DNA of 64,000 bases from Oscillospiraceae bacterium (GTDB lineage: Bacteria; Bacillota; Clostridia; Oscillospirales; Oscillospiraceae). Below, in pieces: positions 1 through 8,091 of this stretch. Within the stretch, counting starts at the first letter, position 1. Each line of letters begins with the position of its first letter. A model generated the notes under the pieces. The model did no database searches. It was not told the origin of the DNA and worked only from the letters and a program-made list of their open reading frames with translations. Both the position numbers and the translations under genes were made by a program. The stretch is from NCBI GenBank assembly GCA_015067525.1, contig SVMH01000004.1, positions 20,289 through 84,288 on the forward strand, in the 5' to 3' direction.

Positions 1-1668
1 CTTGCAGAAGGTGTCGAAATCCACATTCTCAGCGGCGAAGGGCTCGATCTCCAGAGGAGGCAGAGCAGCCTTACGGGCGGCCTCGGCGGCAGCTTCCAGC
101 TCGGCCAAAGCCTTGTCCATATCGATACGGGGGAAGAGGTTGTCGCCCTTGGTGATGGGGGCGGTCTCACTCAGGCTGCCCCATACAGCGGCGCTGTCCC
201 AGCTCTGGGCGGCCTCATCGGCGCCGATCTGGGCAAAGAGCTGGGTCATGCTATCGGGCATGAAGGGGATCAGCAGGATGCCGCAGATGCGGGCGGTCTC
301 CAGCAGGTTGTACAGGACGTGGGCCAGACGGGCGCCGTTGGCCTCCATATCCTTGGCCAGAGCCCAGGGAGCGGTTTCGTCGATATACTTGTTGGCGCGC
401 TGGATGACCTTGAACACATCGGCCAGAGCCGTATGGGGCGCGCAGGCCTCCATATCCTTCTCATAGGTGTTGCGCAGGGCAGAAGCCATGGCGATGAGGT
501 CACTGTCGCAGTCCTGAGGAGCGGCGGGTGCCTTGCAGCCGGCGGGCAGAGCGCCGCCGAAGTACTTATTCACCATGGCGGTGGTGCGGCTGAGGAGGTT
601 GCCCAGGTCGTTGGCAAGGTCGGTGTTGATGGTCTGGATCAGCAGCTCGTTGGAGAAGTTGCCGTCGGAGCCGAAGGGGAAGGTGCGCATCAGGAAGAAG
701 CGCAGGGCATCCACGCCGAACTTTTCAGCCAGAATATAGGGATCCACCACGTTGCCCTTGGACTTACTCATCTTACCGCCGTCCAGCAGCAGCCAGCCGT
801 GACCGAACACGTGCTTGGGCAGGGGCTCATTCATGCTCATGAGCATGGCGGGCCAGATGATGGAGTGGAAGCGGACGATCTCCTTGCCCACGAAGTGGTA
901 GTCAGCGGGCCAGTAGTGATCGTAGTCGTTGTACTTATCATTGAGGTAGCCAAGAGCGGTGATGTAGTTGCTCAGGGCGTCCACCCACACATACACCACG
1001 TGGCCGGGGTCGAAGTCCACCGGCACGCCCCAGGTGAAGCTGGTGCGGGAAACGCACAGGTCCTCAAGGCCCGGCTTGATGAAGTTGTTGACCATTTCAT
1101 TGACGCGGCTGCGGGGCTGCAGGAAATCGGTATCCTCCAGCAGGTGCTGCACGCGGTCAGCGTACTTGCTCAGACGGAAGAAGTAAGCCTCCTCCTCGGC
1201 GTCCTCAACAGGGCGGCCGCAGTCGGGGCACTTGCCGTCCACCAGCTGGCTCTCGGTCCAGAAGCTCTCGCAGGGCTTGCAGTACTTGCCCTTGTAGGAG
1301 CCCTTGTAGATGTCGCCGTTGTCGTACATCTTGCGGAAGATCTTCTGAATAGCGGCAACATGATAATCATCGGTGGTGCGGATGAAGCGGTCGTTGGAAA
1401 TGTTCATCAGCTTCCACAGGTCCAGAATACCGCCTTCGCCTTCCACGATATTGTCCACAAACTGCTGGGGGGTCACGCCGGCGGCGGTGGCCTTGTCCTC
1501 GATCTTCTGGCCGTGCTCGTCGGTGCCGGTGAGGAACATGACGTCGCAGCCGGTCAGGCGCTTATAGCGTGCCATGGCGTCGGTGGCCACGGTGCAGTAG
1601 GTGTGGCCGATGTGCAGCTTGTCGGAGGGATAGTAAATGGGGGTGGTGATGTAGAATTTCTTGCTCAT
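1..1668 (-). CDS. metG: Methionyl-tRNA synthetase (3' end cut by window edge)
   Basis: Reverse-strand translation from 1668 reads MSKKFYITTPIYYPSDKLHIGHTYCTVATDAMARYKRLTGCDVMFLTGTDEHGQKIEDKA... and contains the KMSKSKGN signature; preceded by a T-box. Absent from the ORF track, probably because it runs off the edge. Confidence 0.97.
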   Translation of the reverse strand, partial: MSKKFYITTPIYYPSDKLHIGHTYCTVATDAMARYKRLTGCDVMFLTGTDEHGQKIEDKATAAGVTPQQFVDNIVEGEGGILDLWKLMNISNDRFIRTTDDYHVAAIQKIFRKMYDNGDIYKGSYKGKYCKPCESFWTESQLVDGKCPDCGRPVEDAEEEAYFFRLSKYADRVQHLLEDTDFLQPRSRVNEMVNNFIKPGLEDLCVSRTSFTWGVPVDFDPGHVVYVWVDALSNYITALGYLNDKYNDYDHYWPADYHFVGKEIVRFHSIIWPAMLMSMNEPLPKHVFGHGWLLLDGGKMSKSKGNVVDPYILAEKFGVDALRFFLMRTFPFGSDGNFSNELLIQTINTDLANDLGNLLSRTTAMVNKYFGGALPAGCKAPAAPQDCDSDLIAMASALRNTYEKDMEACAPHTALADVFKVIQRANKYIDETAPWALAKDMEANGARLAHVLYNLLETARICGILLIPFMPDSMTQLFAQIGADEAAQSWDSAAVWGSLSETAPITKGDNLFPRIDMDKALAELEAAAEAARKAALPPLEIEPFAAENVDFDTFCK

Positions 1669-1750
1669 GGGCTTATCTCCTTTTCCGCCGCGGCGAATGG
1701 AACCACGGCTTAAAATATTTTGTGGATAAAAACGGGCGGATATGCAACAA

Positions 1751-1993
1751 AAAACGCCCCTGACGAATGTCAAGGGCGACAAAAAGCCGCGGTACCACCT
1801 TGGTTCGCCGCCCGGGGACGGCCTCCTTCACGCTGTCACGGGCGTACCCGTCCCCACCTAAGATCACTCCTCAGCAGGGCGGCTCCGGGGCCATGTTCAC
1901 CGGCGTTTCACGCGTCCGCTTTCACCTGACCGGACTCTCTTTCGGCGCTTTGCGCTGGCTACTCTTCCCATCACTGCCTTTTGCCATATTCAC
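1751..1993 (-). promoter_or_regulatory. T-box leader of metG with intrinsic terminator
   Basis: Reverse strand contains AAGGTGGTACCGCGG (T-box), an upstream GGGAAGAGTAG...AGAGAG element, GTGAACATGGCCCC (candidate AUG specifier at 1894-1892) and terminator CGCCCTTGACATTCGTCAGGGGCGTTTTTT. Promoter TTGACA-17-TAATCT at 2028-2000 on the minus strand. Confidence 0.93.
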
Positions 1994-2124
1994 CAGAACA
2001 GATTACCTTAAAATGTGGGATTTGTCAATAAAGGGGTTGGCAAATTGTTGCAAAAGGCGCTTTCCTTTCCGGCGGTGTGTGGTATACTGAGGGCGAAAAA
2101 TAAAAAACGAAAAGGAGCAACGAT

Positions 2125-2874
2125 ATGAAACTGGTTTCCTGGAACGTCAACGGCCTGCGTGCCGTGCTGGGCAAGGGCTTCCTTGATTATGTGGCCGCCG
2201 AAAATCCCGATGTCATCTGCCTGCAGGAGACGAAGCTGCAGCCGGAGCAGGCGGTATTTGATTTGGACGGCTACCACCGCTTTTTCAACTCCGCCGACAA
2301 AAAGGGCTACTCCGGCACCGCGATCCTGACAAAGGAGGCGCCCCTGTCCGTCACCTATGACTTCGGCGACGATATCCACCGTCACGAGGGGCGCATCATC
2401 ACCGCCGAATATCCCGACTTCTATCTGGTGTGCTGCTATACGCCCAACTCCCAGGACGGCCTCAAGCGCCTTGACTACCGTATGCAGTGGGAGAACGATC
2501 TGCGCGCCTACCTCAAGGAGCTGGACGCCGTCAAGCCGGTGGTCTACTGCGGCGATCTGAATGTGGCCCATGAGGAGATCGACATCAAAAACCCCAAAAC
2601 CAACCGGAAAAACGCCGGCTTTACGGATGAAGAGCGCGCGAAAATGACGGAGCTGCTCTCCTCCGGCTTTGCCGACACCTACCGCAGCCTCCACCCCGAC
2701 AGGGTGGAGTACTCCTGGTGGAGCTACCGCTTCAACGCCCGGGCCAACAACGCCGGCTGGCGCATCGACTATTTTGTGGTGTCCGAACGGCTGCTGCCTC
2801 GCGTTACTGAGGCGGCCATCCGCACGGAGGTAATGGGCAGCGACCACTGCCCCGTGGTGCTGGAGCTGGAGTGA
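2125..2874 (+). CDS. exoA: Exodeoxyribonuclease III
   Basis: MKLVSWNVNGLRAVLGKGF..., CLQETKLQ, SDHCPVVLELE: exonuclease III/EEP family signatures. Confidence 0.95.
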   Translation: MKLVSWNVNGLRAVLGKGFLDYVAAENPDVICLQETKLQPEQAVFDLDGYHRFFNSADKKGYSGTAILTKEAPLSVTYDFGDDIHRHEGRIITAEYPDFYLVCCYTPNSQDGLKRLDYRMQWENDLRAYLKELDAVKPVVYCGDLNVAHEEIDIKNPKTNRKNAGFTDEERAKMTELLSSGFADTYRSLHPDRVEYSWWSYRFNARANNAGWRIDYFVVSERLLPRVTEAAIRTEVMGSDHCPVVLELE

Positions 2875-2886
2875 AACAGCAAGCCA

Positions 2887-2920
2887 ACGTGCCGCAGCTT
2901 ATGCTGCGGCACGTTTCTTT
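2887..2920 (+). terminator. Intrinsic terminator after exoA
   Basis: ACGTGCCGCAGC-TTAT-GCTGCGGCACGT then TTCTTT. Confidence 0.8.
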
Positions 2921-3062
2921 GCGCCTTTTTGCCAGAACCTTCCGCGGCGGGGGTTGCAATTTCCCTGCGGACATAGTATACTGAATTTTAGCGGATTTCT
3001 CTGCATTTATTGTGAAAGTAATAACAAAATCACATAAAATAACAAACTGGAGGAGAAACATC

Positions 3063-4268
3063 ATGAAAGTTCTGGTTATCAACTGCGGCTCTTCTTCCCT
3101 GAAGTATCAGCTGATCGATATGGACGGCGAGAAGGTCCTGTGCAAGGGCCTGTGTGACCGTATCGGCATGGAAGGCAGCTGCATCATCCACAAGGTGGAC
3201 GGCAGCAAGACCGAGGTCCTCACCCCCTTCCCCACCCACACCGAGGCTTTTGAGAAGGTCGTTGAGATGATGACTTCCGGCGCCGGCAAGGTGATCGACG
3301 ATGTCAGCGAGATTGGTGCCATCGGCCACCGCGGCGTGCACGGCGGCGAGAAGTTCCGCGAGAGCGCTCTGGTCACCGAGGAGCTGATCGCCACCTACGA
3401 GGAGCTGAGCTCCCTGGCTCCCCTGCACAACCCCGCCGGCGTGCTGGGTATGCGCGCTGCCCAGAAGGTGTTTGGCGACCTACCCAACGTCATGGTGTTC
3501 GACACTGCTTTCCATTCCACCATGCCTCCCAAGGCCTTCATGTACGGTGTGCCCTACGAGTACTATGAGAAGTTCGGCGTCCGCCGCTACGGCTTCCACG
3601 GCACCTCTCACCGCTATATCTCTCTGGCCGCTGCCGAGTATCTGGGCAAGGATCCTTCCGAGCTGAAGATCGTCACCTGCCATCTGGGCAACGGCTCCTC
3701 CATCGCCGCTGTGGACGGCGGCAAGGTGGTGGATACCTCCATGGGTATGACTCCTCTGGCCGGCCTGCTGATGGGCACCCGCGCCGGCGACATGGACCCC
3801 TCCATCCCCGGCTATCTGATGCAGCGCACCGGTAAGTCCGCCGCTGAGATCGACACCATCCTGAACAAGAAGTCCGGCCTGGCCGGCGTGTCCGGTGTGT
3901 CCAGCGACAAGCGCGACCTGGAGAACGCTGCCAACGAGGGCAACGAGCGTGCCATTCTGGCCAATGATATGCTCAACTACGAGATCAAGAAGTACATCGG
4001 TTCCTACGCTGCCGCCATGGGCGGTGTGGACTGCGTGATCTTCACCGGCGGTATCGGCGAGAACGACGCCATGCTGCGTGCCGCTGTCTGCGAGAACATG
4101 GAGTTCCTGGGCATCGCCATCGACGCCGAGCGCAACAAGCTGCGCGGCATGGATATCAACGACATCAGCGCCGAGGGCGCCCGCGTCAAGGTGCTGGTCA
4201 TCGCCACCGACGAGGAAATGATGATCGCCCGCGACACTCTGGCTATTGCCACTGCCGCTGCCAAGTAA
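3063..4268 (+). CDS. ackA: Acetate kinase
   Basis: MKVLVINCGSSSLKYQLIDM..., VFDTAFHSTMP, GFHGTSHRY, FTGGIGEN motifs. RBS and start at 3063 rather than the 3012 ORF start. Confidence 0.97.
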   Translation: MKVLVINCGSSSLKYQLIDMDGEKVLCKGLCDRIGMEGSCIIHKVDGSKTEVLTPFPTHTEAFEKVVEMMTSGAGKVIDDVSEIGAIGHRGVHGGEKFRESALVTEELIATYEELSSLAPLHNPAGVLGMRAAQKVFGDLPNVMVFDTAFHSTMPPKAFMYGVPYEYYEKFGVRRYGFHGTSHRYISLAAAEYLGKDPSELKIVTCHLGNGSSIAAVDGGKVVDTSMGMTPLAGLLMGTRAGDMDPSIPGYLMQRTGKSAAEIDTILNKKSGLAGVSGVSSDKRDLENAANEGNERAILANDMLNYEIKKYIGSYAAAMGGVDCVIFTGGIGENDAMLRAAVCENMEFLGIAIDAERNKLRGMDINDISAEGARVKVLVIATDEEMMIARDTLAIATAAAK

Positions 4269-4284
4269 AAAATCCCGCATTGCC

Positions 4285-4320
4285 AAAGCCGCCGCTTCTC
4301 AGGAAGCGGCGGCTTTTCTT
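4285..4320 (+). terminator. Intrinsic terminator after ackA
   Basis: AAAGCCGCCGCTTCTCAGGAAGCGGCGGCTTTTCTTTT. Confidence 0.8.
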
Positions 4321-4354
4321 TTGGAAGGGGCTGTGGTATAATGAAAAAAAACGC

Positions 4355-4385
4355 TTGACTGTCAGGCAGCTTGATGCCTTACCAT
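4355..4385 (+). promoter_or_regulatory. Candidate MerR-type promoter with 19-bp spacer and central dyad
   Basis: TTGACT (4355-4360), 19-nt spacer, TACCAT (4380-4385); dyad AGGCA-GCTTGA-TGCCT at 4364-4379 sits inside the spacer. Confidence 0.5.
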
Positions 4386-4401
4386 AGCGGCAGAAAGGCA
4401 G

Positions 4402-5358
4402 GTGTGTACCGTGAATATCAAGGAAATCGAGACAAAAACGGGACTGGAACGCGCCACCGTCCGCTACTATGAGGAGGAAGGTCTGCTGCAGCCCCACAGG
4501 CGTCCCAACGGATACCGGGATTATTCGCAGGAGGATCTGGCTACGCTGCAGCGCATCCGCTTTCTTCGGCAGCTGGGACTGACGCTGGAGGAGATCGGCC
4601 GCGTACAGCGGGGCGAAACGCAGCTGAGCGAGGCCATGGAACGGCGGCTGGCAGAGCTGGTGCGGCAGAGCGAGGAAAACCAGCGCCGCAGCGCCATCTG
4701 CCGCACACTGCGGGATGAGGGCGTGACCTGGCAGACGCTGGACGCGGAAAAATACGAAAAGGCTCTGCCTCAGGAGAAAAAGAAAGTCTACACCCCGCCG
4801 GAGCGGATCCCGGGCCATCCGTGGCGGCGGATCCTGGCGCGGCTGCTGGACGTGCTGATCAGCGCGGTGCTGCCGTGGGCGGCGTTTATCGCCATGTTTC
4901 GCGCCATGCTCGATGCACCCGCCACGGACGGCGAGAACGTGCTTCTGTTTTTCTCCGTTATGGTGCTGGCGCTGGGTACGATCGTTATTGAGATCTTTGG
5001 CGAGGCGCTGGCGCTGCGCGTAACGGGCACCACACTGGGCAAATGGCTCATGGGCATTTCGCTGGAGGATCGGGACGGCTGTCGTCCGGATTTTGCCGAG
5101 GCAAGGCACCGCGCCCGGAGGGTCTATTTCCCGGCCTTCGACCAGTGGGCGGATGAATGGAAGCACAATAACGTGTATCTCTACTGGCAGTGGTTCGACC
5201 GCTGCGAGCGGGGCGAGGATCTGCCGTGGGAGGAATATCAGTGGCTCAGCGTGGTATACCACGAATTGCCGCTGTGGAAAAAGATCGGCTACGGCGTGTC
5301 GCTCACAGGTGTGTGCGCGGCGCTGGTGGTGATCGTAAAATGCATTTTTGGCGCATAA
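4402..5358 (+). CDS. MerR-family HTH fused to an RDD-like transmembrane domain
   Basis: N-terminus VNIKEIETKTGLERATVRYYEEEGLLQPHRRPNGYRDYSQEDLATLQRIRFLRQLGLTLEEI is MerR; C-terminal RRILARLLDVLISAVLPW...GTTLGKWLMGISLEDRDG is RDD-like with hydrophobic segments. Confidence 0.85.
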   Translation: MCTVNIKEIETKTGLERATVRYYEEEGLLQPHRRPNGYRDYSQEDLATLQRIRFLRQLGLTLEEIGRVQRGETQLSEAMERRLAELVRQSEENQRRSAICRTLRDEGVTWQTLDAEKYEKALPQEKKKVYTPPERIPGHPWRRILARLLDVLISAVLPWAAFIAMFRAMLDAPATDGENVLLFFSVMVLALGTIVIEIFGEALALRVTGTTLGKWLMGISLEDRDGCRPDFAEARHRARRVYFPAFDQWADEWKHNNVYLYWQWFDRCERGEDLPWEEYQWLSVVYHELPLWKKIGYGVSLTGVCAALVVIVKCIFGA

Positions 5359-5374
5359 ACAGGAGAAAAAAACC

Positions 5375-5677
5375 ATGGAACTGACCTTACATGTGACCTA
5401 TACGGCCAAGCCCGGCTGCCGCGAGAGCTTTGTGCGGCAGGTGGTGACGCAGGGCATCCTGACCGCCATCCGGAATGAGGCGGGCTGTCTTGCCTATGAC
5501 TACTATTTCTCCGCCCAGGATGAAAACGTGGTGCTGCTGGTGGAGCGGTGGGAGAGCGAAGCCCATCAGCGCGTCCACATGCAGCAGCCCCACATGGCGG
5601 ACCTGCGAAAGCTGAAGGAAACCTATATTGATTCGGTGCGCCTTGTAAAGGTGCAGGAGGAAGACTATGCTGTTTGA
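5375..5677 (+). CDS. Antibiotic biosynthesis monooxygenase (ABM)/quinol monooxygenase-like protein
   Basis: Small alpha-beta protein MELTLHVTYTAKPGCRESFVRQV...EAGCLAYDYYFSAQDENVVLLVERWESEAHQRVHMQQPHM typical of ABM fold. Confidence 0.8.
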   Translation: MELTLHVTYTAKPGCRESFVRQVVTQGILTAIRNEAGCLAYDYYFSAQDENVVLLVERWESEAHQRVHMQQPHMADLRKLKETYIDSVRLVKVQEEDYAV

Positions 5678-6431
5678 CACCCATGCCCACTACGATGACG
5701 ACTGGTTTGACGAGGATCGCGATGCCCTGCTCTCTTCCATGCCGGAGCGCGGTGTGGGCCTGATCGTCAACCCCGGCATCACCGTGGAGACCAGCCGCAT
5801 GGCCATCGCCATGGCAGAGCAATACCCCCATATGTATGCCGCCGTGGGTATCCATCCCGAGAACTGCCACGATTTTGTGCCCGCGCATATTGACGAGCTC
5901 CGCGAACTGGCGCGCCACCCCAAGGTGGTGGCTATCGGTGAGATCGGCCTGGACTACTACTGGGATACCAATCCCCCCAAGGAGTTTCAGCAGGAAGTGC
6001 TGCGCGCCCAGATGGCGCTGGCCCAGGAGCTGCAGCTGCCGGTCATTATCCATGACCGGGACGCCCACGCTGACACGCTGGCCATCGTCAAGGAGTTCCC
6101 CGAGGTGACAGGCGTGTTCCACTGCTATTCCGGCAGCGTGGAGGATGCCCGCACACTGGTGAAGATGGGCTGGATGCTGTCGTTCAACGGGGCGGCCACC
6201 TTCAAAAACGCCCGCAAGGCGCCGGAGGTCATCGCCGAAGTACCGCTGGAACGGCTGATGATCGAGACGGACGCGCCCTATCTGGCGCCGGTGCCCCACC
6301 GCGGCAAGCGCAACGACTCTTCCCTTGTGCATCTGGTGGCGGAAAAGATCGCCCAGATCAAGGGTCTGACGGCGGAGGAAGTGGAAAAAGCCACGTGGGA
6401 CAACGGCAAGCGGTTTTTCAACATTCCGTAA
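5667..6431 (+). CDS. tatD: TatD family metal-dependent DNase/hydrolase
   Basis: MLFDTHAHYDDDWFDEDRD, AIGEIGLDYYWD, HDRDAH, FHCYSGS, IETDAPYLAP motifs. Confidence 0.95.
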   Translation: MLFDTHAHYDDDWFDEDRDALLSSMPERGVGLIVNPGITVETSRMAIAMAEQYPHMYAAVGIHPENCHDFVPAHIDELRELARHPKVVAIGEIGLDYYWDTNPPKEFQQEVLRAQMALAQELQLPVIIHDRDAHADTLAIVKEFPEVTGVFHCYSGSVEDARTLVKMGWMLSFNGAATFKNARKAPEVIAEVPLERLMIETDAPYLAPVPHRGKRNDSSLVHLVAEKIAQIKGLTAEEVEKATWDNGKRFFNIP

Positions 6432-6445
6432 AAGGAGCAGGCTTC

Positions 6446-7201
6446 ATGAACATTACACAGACGTTTTACGATACGCTGGCCACCCAGTACGACAAGCTCT
6501 TTGCCAACTGGCAGGCCACCACAAAGGAGCAGGCGGTCATTTTGGACAGCCTCTTTCGACAGTCGGGGTTTGACACCTCGGCCCGCGTGCTGGATTGTGC
6601 CTGCGGCATCGGCACGCAGGCCATCGGCCTTGCGGCGCTGGGATATGCTGTCACCGCGTCGGACATCAGTGACGGCGAGCTTGCCCAGGCAAAAGAGCGC
6701 TCTGCGAAGAACGATGTACAGATCCGGTTTGAACACGCCGATTTCTGTGCCCTGTCGCAGACCTTTTCGGAAAGCTTTGATATTGTGATTGCCATGGATA
6801 ACGCCCTGCCCCATATGCTCTCCCACGAAAAGCTGGAAGCGGCTGTTCAAAGCATGGTGGGCCAGCTGGCCTCGGGCGGTCTGTTTGTTGCCAGCATCCG
6901 GGATTATGACGCGCTGCTGGAGAGTAAGCCCCCCTATTCCCCGCCTTATATCCACAAAACGGACAAGGGGCAGAGGGTTTCTTTCCAGACGTGGGACTGG
7001 GAAGGTGACCACTACCGGCTGGTCCAGTATATCATCGACGATGAGGGCGCGCTGCAGGTGAGCAAGTTTGCCTGTGAATACCGGGCAACGCGCCGCGAGG
7101 AGCTGACGCAGCTGCTGTATGCTGCCGGCTGCCGCGAGGTTGTGTGGAAACTTCCGGAGGAAACGGGATTCTACCAGCCCATTGTGGTGGCCAAAAAGTA
7201 A
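6446..7201 (+). CDS. Class I SAM-dependent methyltransferase
   Basis: VLDCACGIGTQAIGLAALGYAVTASDIS motif I/II. Confidence 0.88.
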   Translation: MNITQTFYDTLATQYDKLFANWQATTKEQAVILDSLFRQSGFDTSARVLDCACGIGTQAIGLAALGYAVTASDISDGELAQAKERSAKNDVQIRFEHADFCALSQTFSESFDIVIAMDNALPHMLSHEKLEAAVQSMVGQLASGGLFVASIRDYDALLESKPPYSPPYIHKTDKGQRVSFQTWDWEGDHYRLVQYIIDDEGALQVSKFACEYRATRREELTQLLYAAGCREVVWKLPEETGFYQPIVVAKK

Positions 7202-7241
7202 AAAAAGTCAGGCTGCTGATACAGCCTGACTTTTCTTTTTT
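7201..7241. terminator. Bidirectional terminator
   Basis: AAAAAAGTCAGGCTGCTGATACAGCCTGACTTTTCTTTTTT between convergent genes. Confidence 0.8.
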
Positions 7242-8085
7242 AATAAAGCTGGTCGATAATGGAAATCATCTCGGCGGTGGCGTCGTCCCAGCAGTTGGAG
7301 AGGATGCGCACGCCGGGCACAGCCTTGACGCTGTCGATGGCGTTGAGGGGGCAGAAGCCCATGTGAGCGAACGCAAGCATGGGGATATCGTTGGCGTGGT
7401 CGCCCATGGTGTAGACGTGGCGCTGTTCAATGCCCAGAAGCTGGGCCAGCTTTTGCACCATGCCGCCCTTGTTGGCGCCGTGGACGGTGACCTCCAGCAG
7501 ATGGTCGGAAGAGGATACTACCTCATACTCGCCGCACCAGGGGCGCGTGGCGATGAAATCCAGCACCTTCTGCTGCACATCCAGCGGCTCTTCAAACACT
7601 ACCTTCAAAATGGGAGAGGGTGCATCGTAGATAGAGGGCAGCGTCACGGCGGGCAGATGGGTCATGTGCTTGTGGCGCTCGGTCAGCTCGTTGGGGTTGA
7701 CCACGAAAATGGAGTTGTTGTCGTGGTAGACCTTGAAGGCCAGCTTGCCTACCGCGTTCAGAATTTCGGTGACATGCTCACGGATGGCCTCGGGCAAAAA
7801 GGCGGTGTAGAGGTATTTTCCGGCGGTGTAATCGTAAATGGCGGCGCCGTTAAAGAGCACGGTGGGGCCATTCATGGGCACGTCGGCGCGCACTGCGTCA
7901 AAGGCGGGCAGAGCCCGGCCGGTGGACACGGAGAAAATGCCGCCCTCGGCCATGAAATACTCCACCGCCTTGCGGTTTTTCTCCGACACAGGGGGTGGGG
8001 GCGTGCCGGTGAACAAAGAACCCTCGGTAAAGGCCATGGTATTGTCGTAATCGCTGGCAATCAGCACGCCGTCAAACTTTCCCAT
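7240..8085 (-). CDS. Cof-type HAD-IIB hydrolase
   Basis: FDGVLIASDYDNTMAFTEG, FSVSTGRALPAF, NKGGMVQKLAQLLGI, YTMGDHANDIPMLAFA. Confidence 0.88.
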   Translation of the reverse strand: MGKFDGVLIASDYDNTMAFTEGSLFTGTPPPPVSEKNRKAVEYFMAEGGIFSVSTGRALPAFDAVRADVPMNGPTVLFNGAAIYDYTAGKYLYTAFLPEAIREHVTEILNAVGKLAFKVYHDNNSIFVVNPNELTERHKHMTHLPAVTLPSIYDAPSPILKVVFEEPLDVQQKVLDFIATRPWCGEYEVVSSSDHLLEVTVHGANKGGMVQKLAQLLGIEQRHVYTMGDHANDIPMLAFAHMGFCPLNAIDSVKAVPGVRILSNCWDDATAEMISIIDQLY

Positions 8086-8091
8086 GCTGTG

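Noticed and set aside
319-1713. 464-aa plus-strand ORF at left edge
   Set aside because: Opposite strand encodes unmistakable MetRS, which the ORF track omitted because it is truncated.
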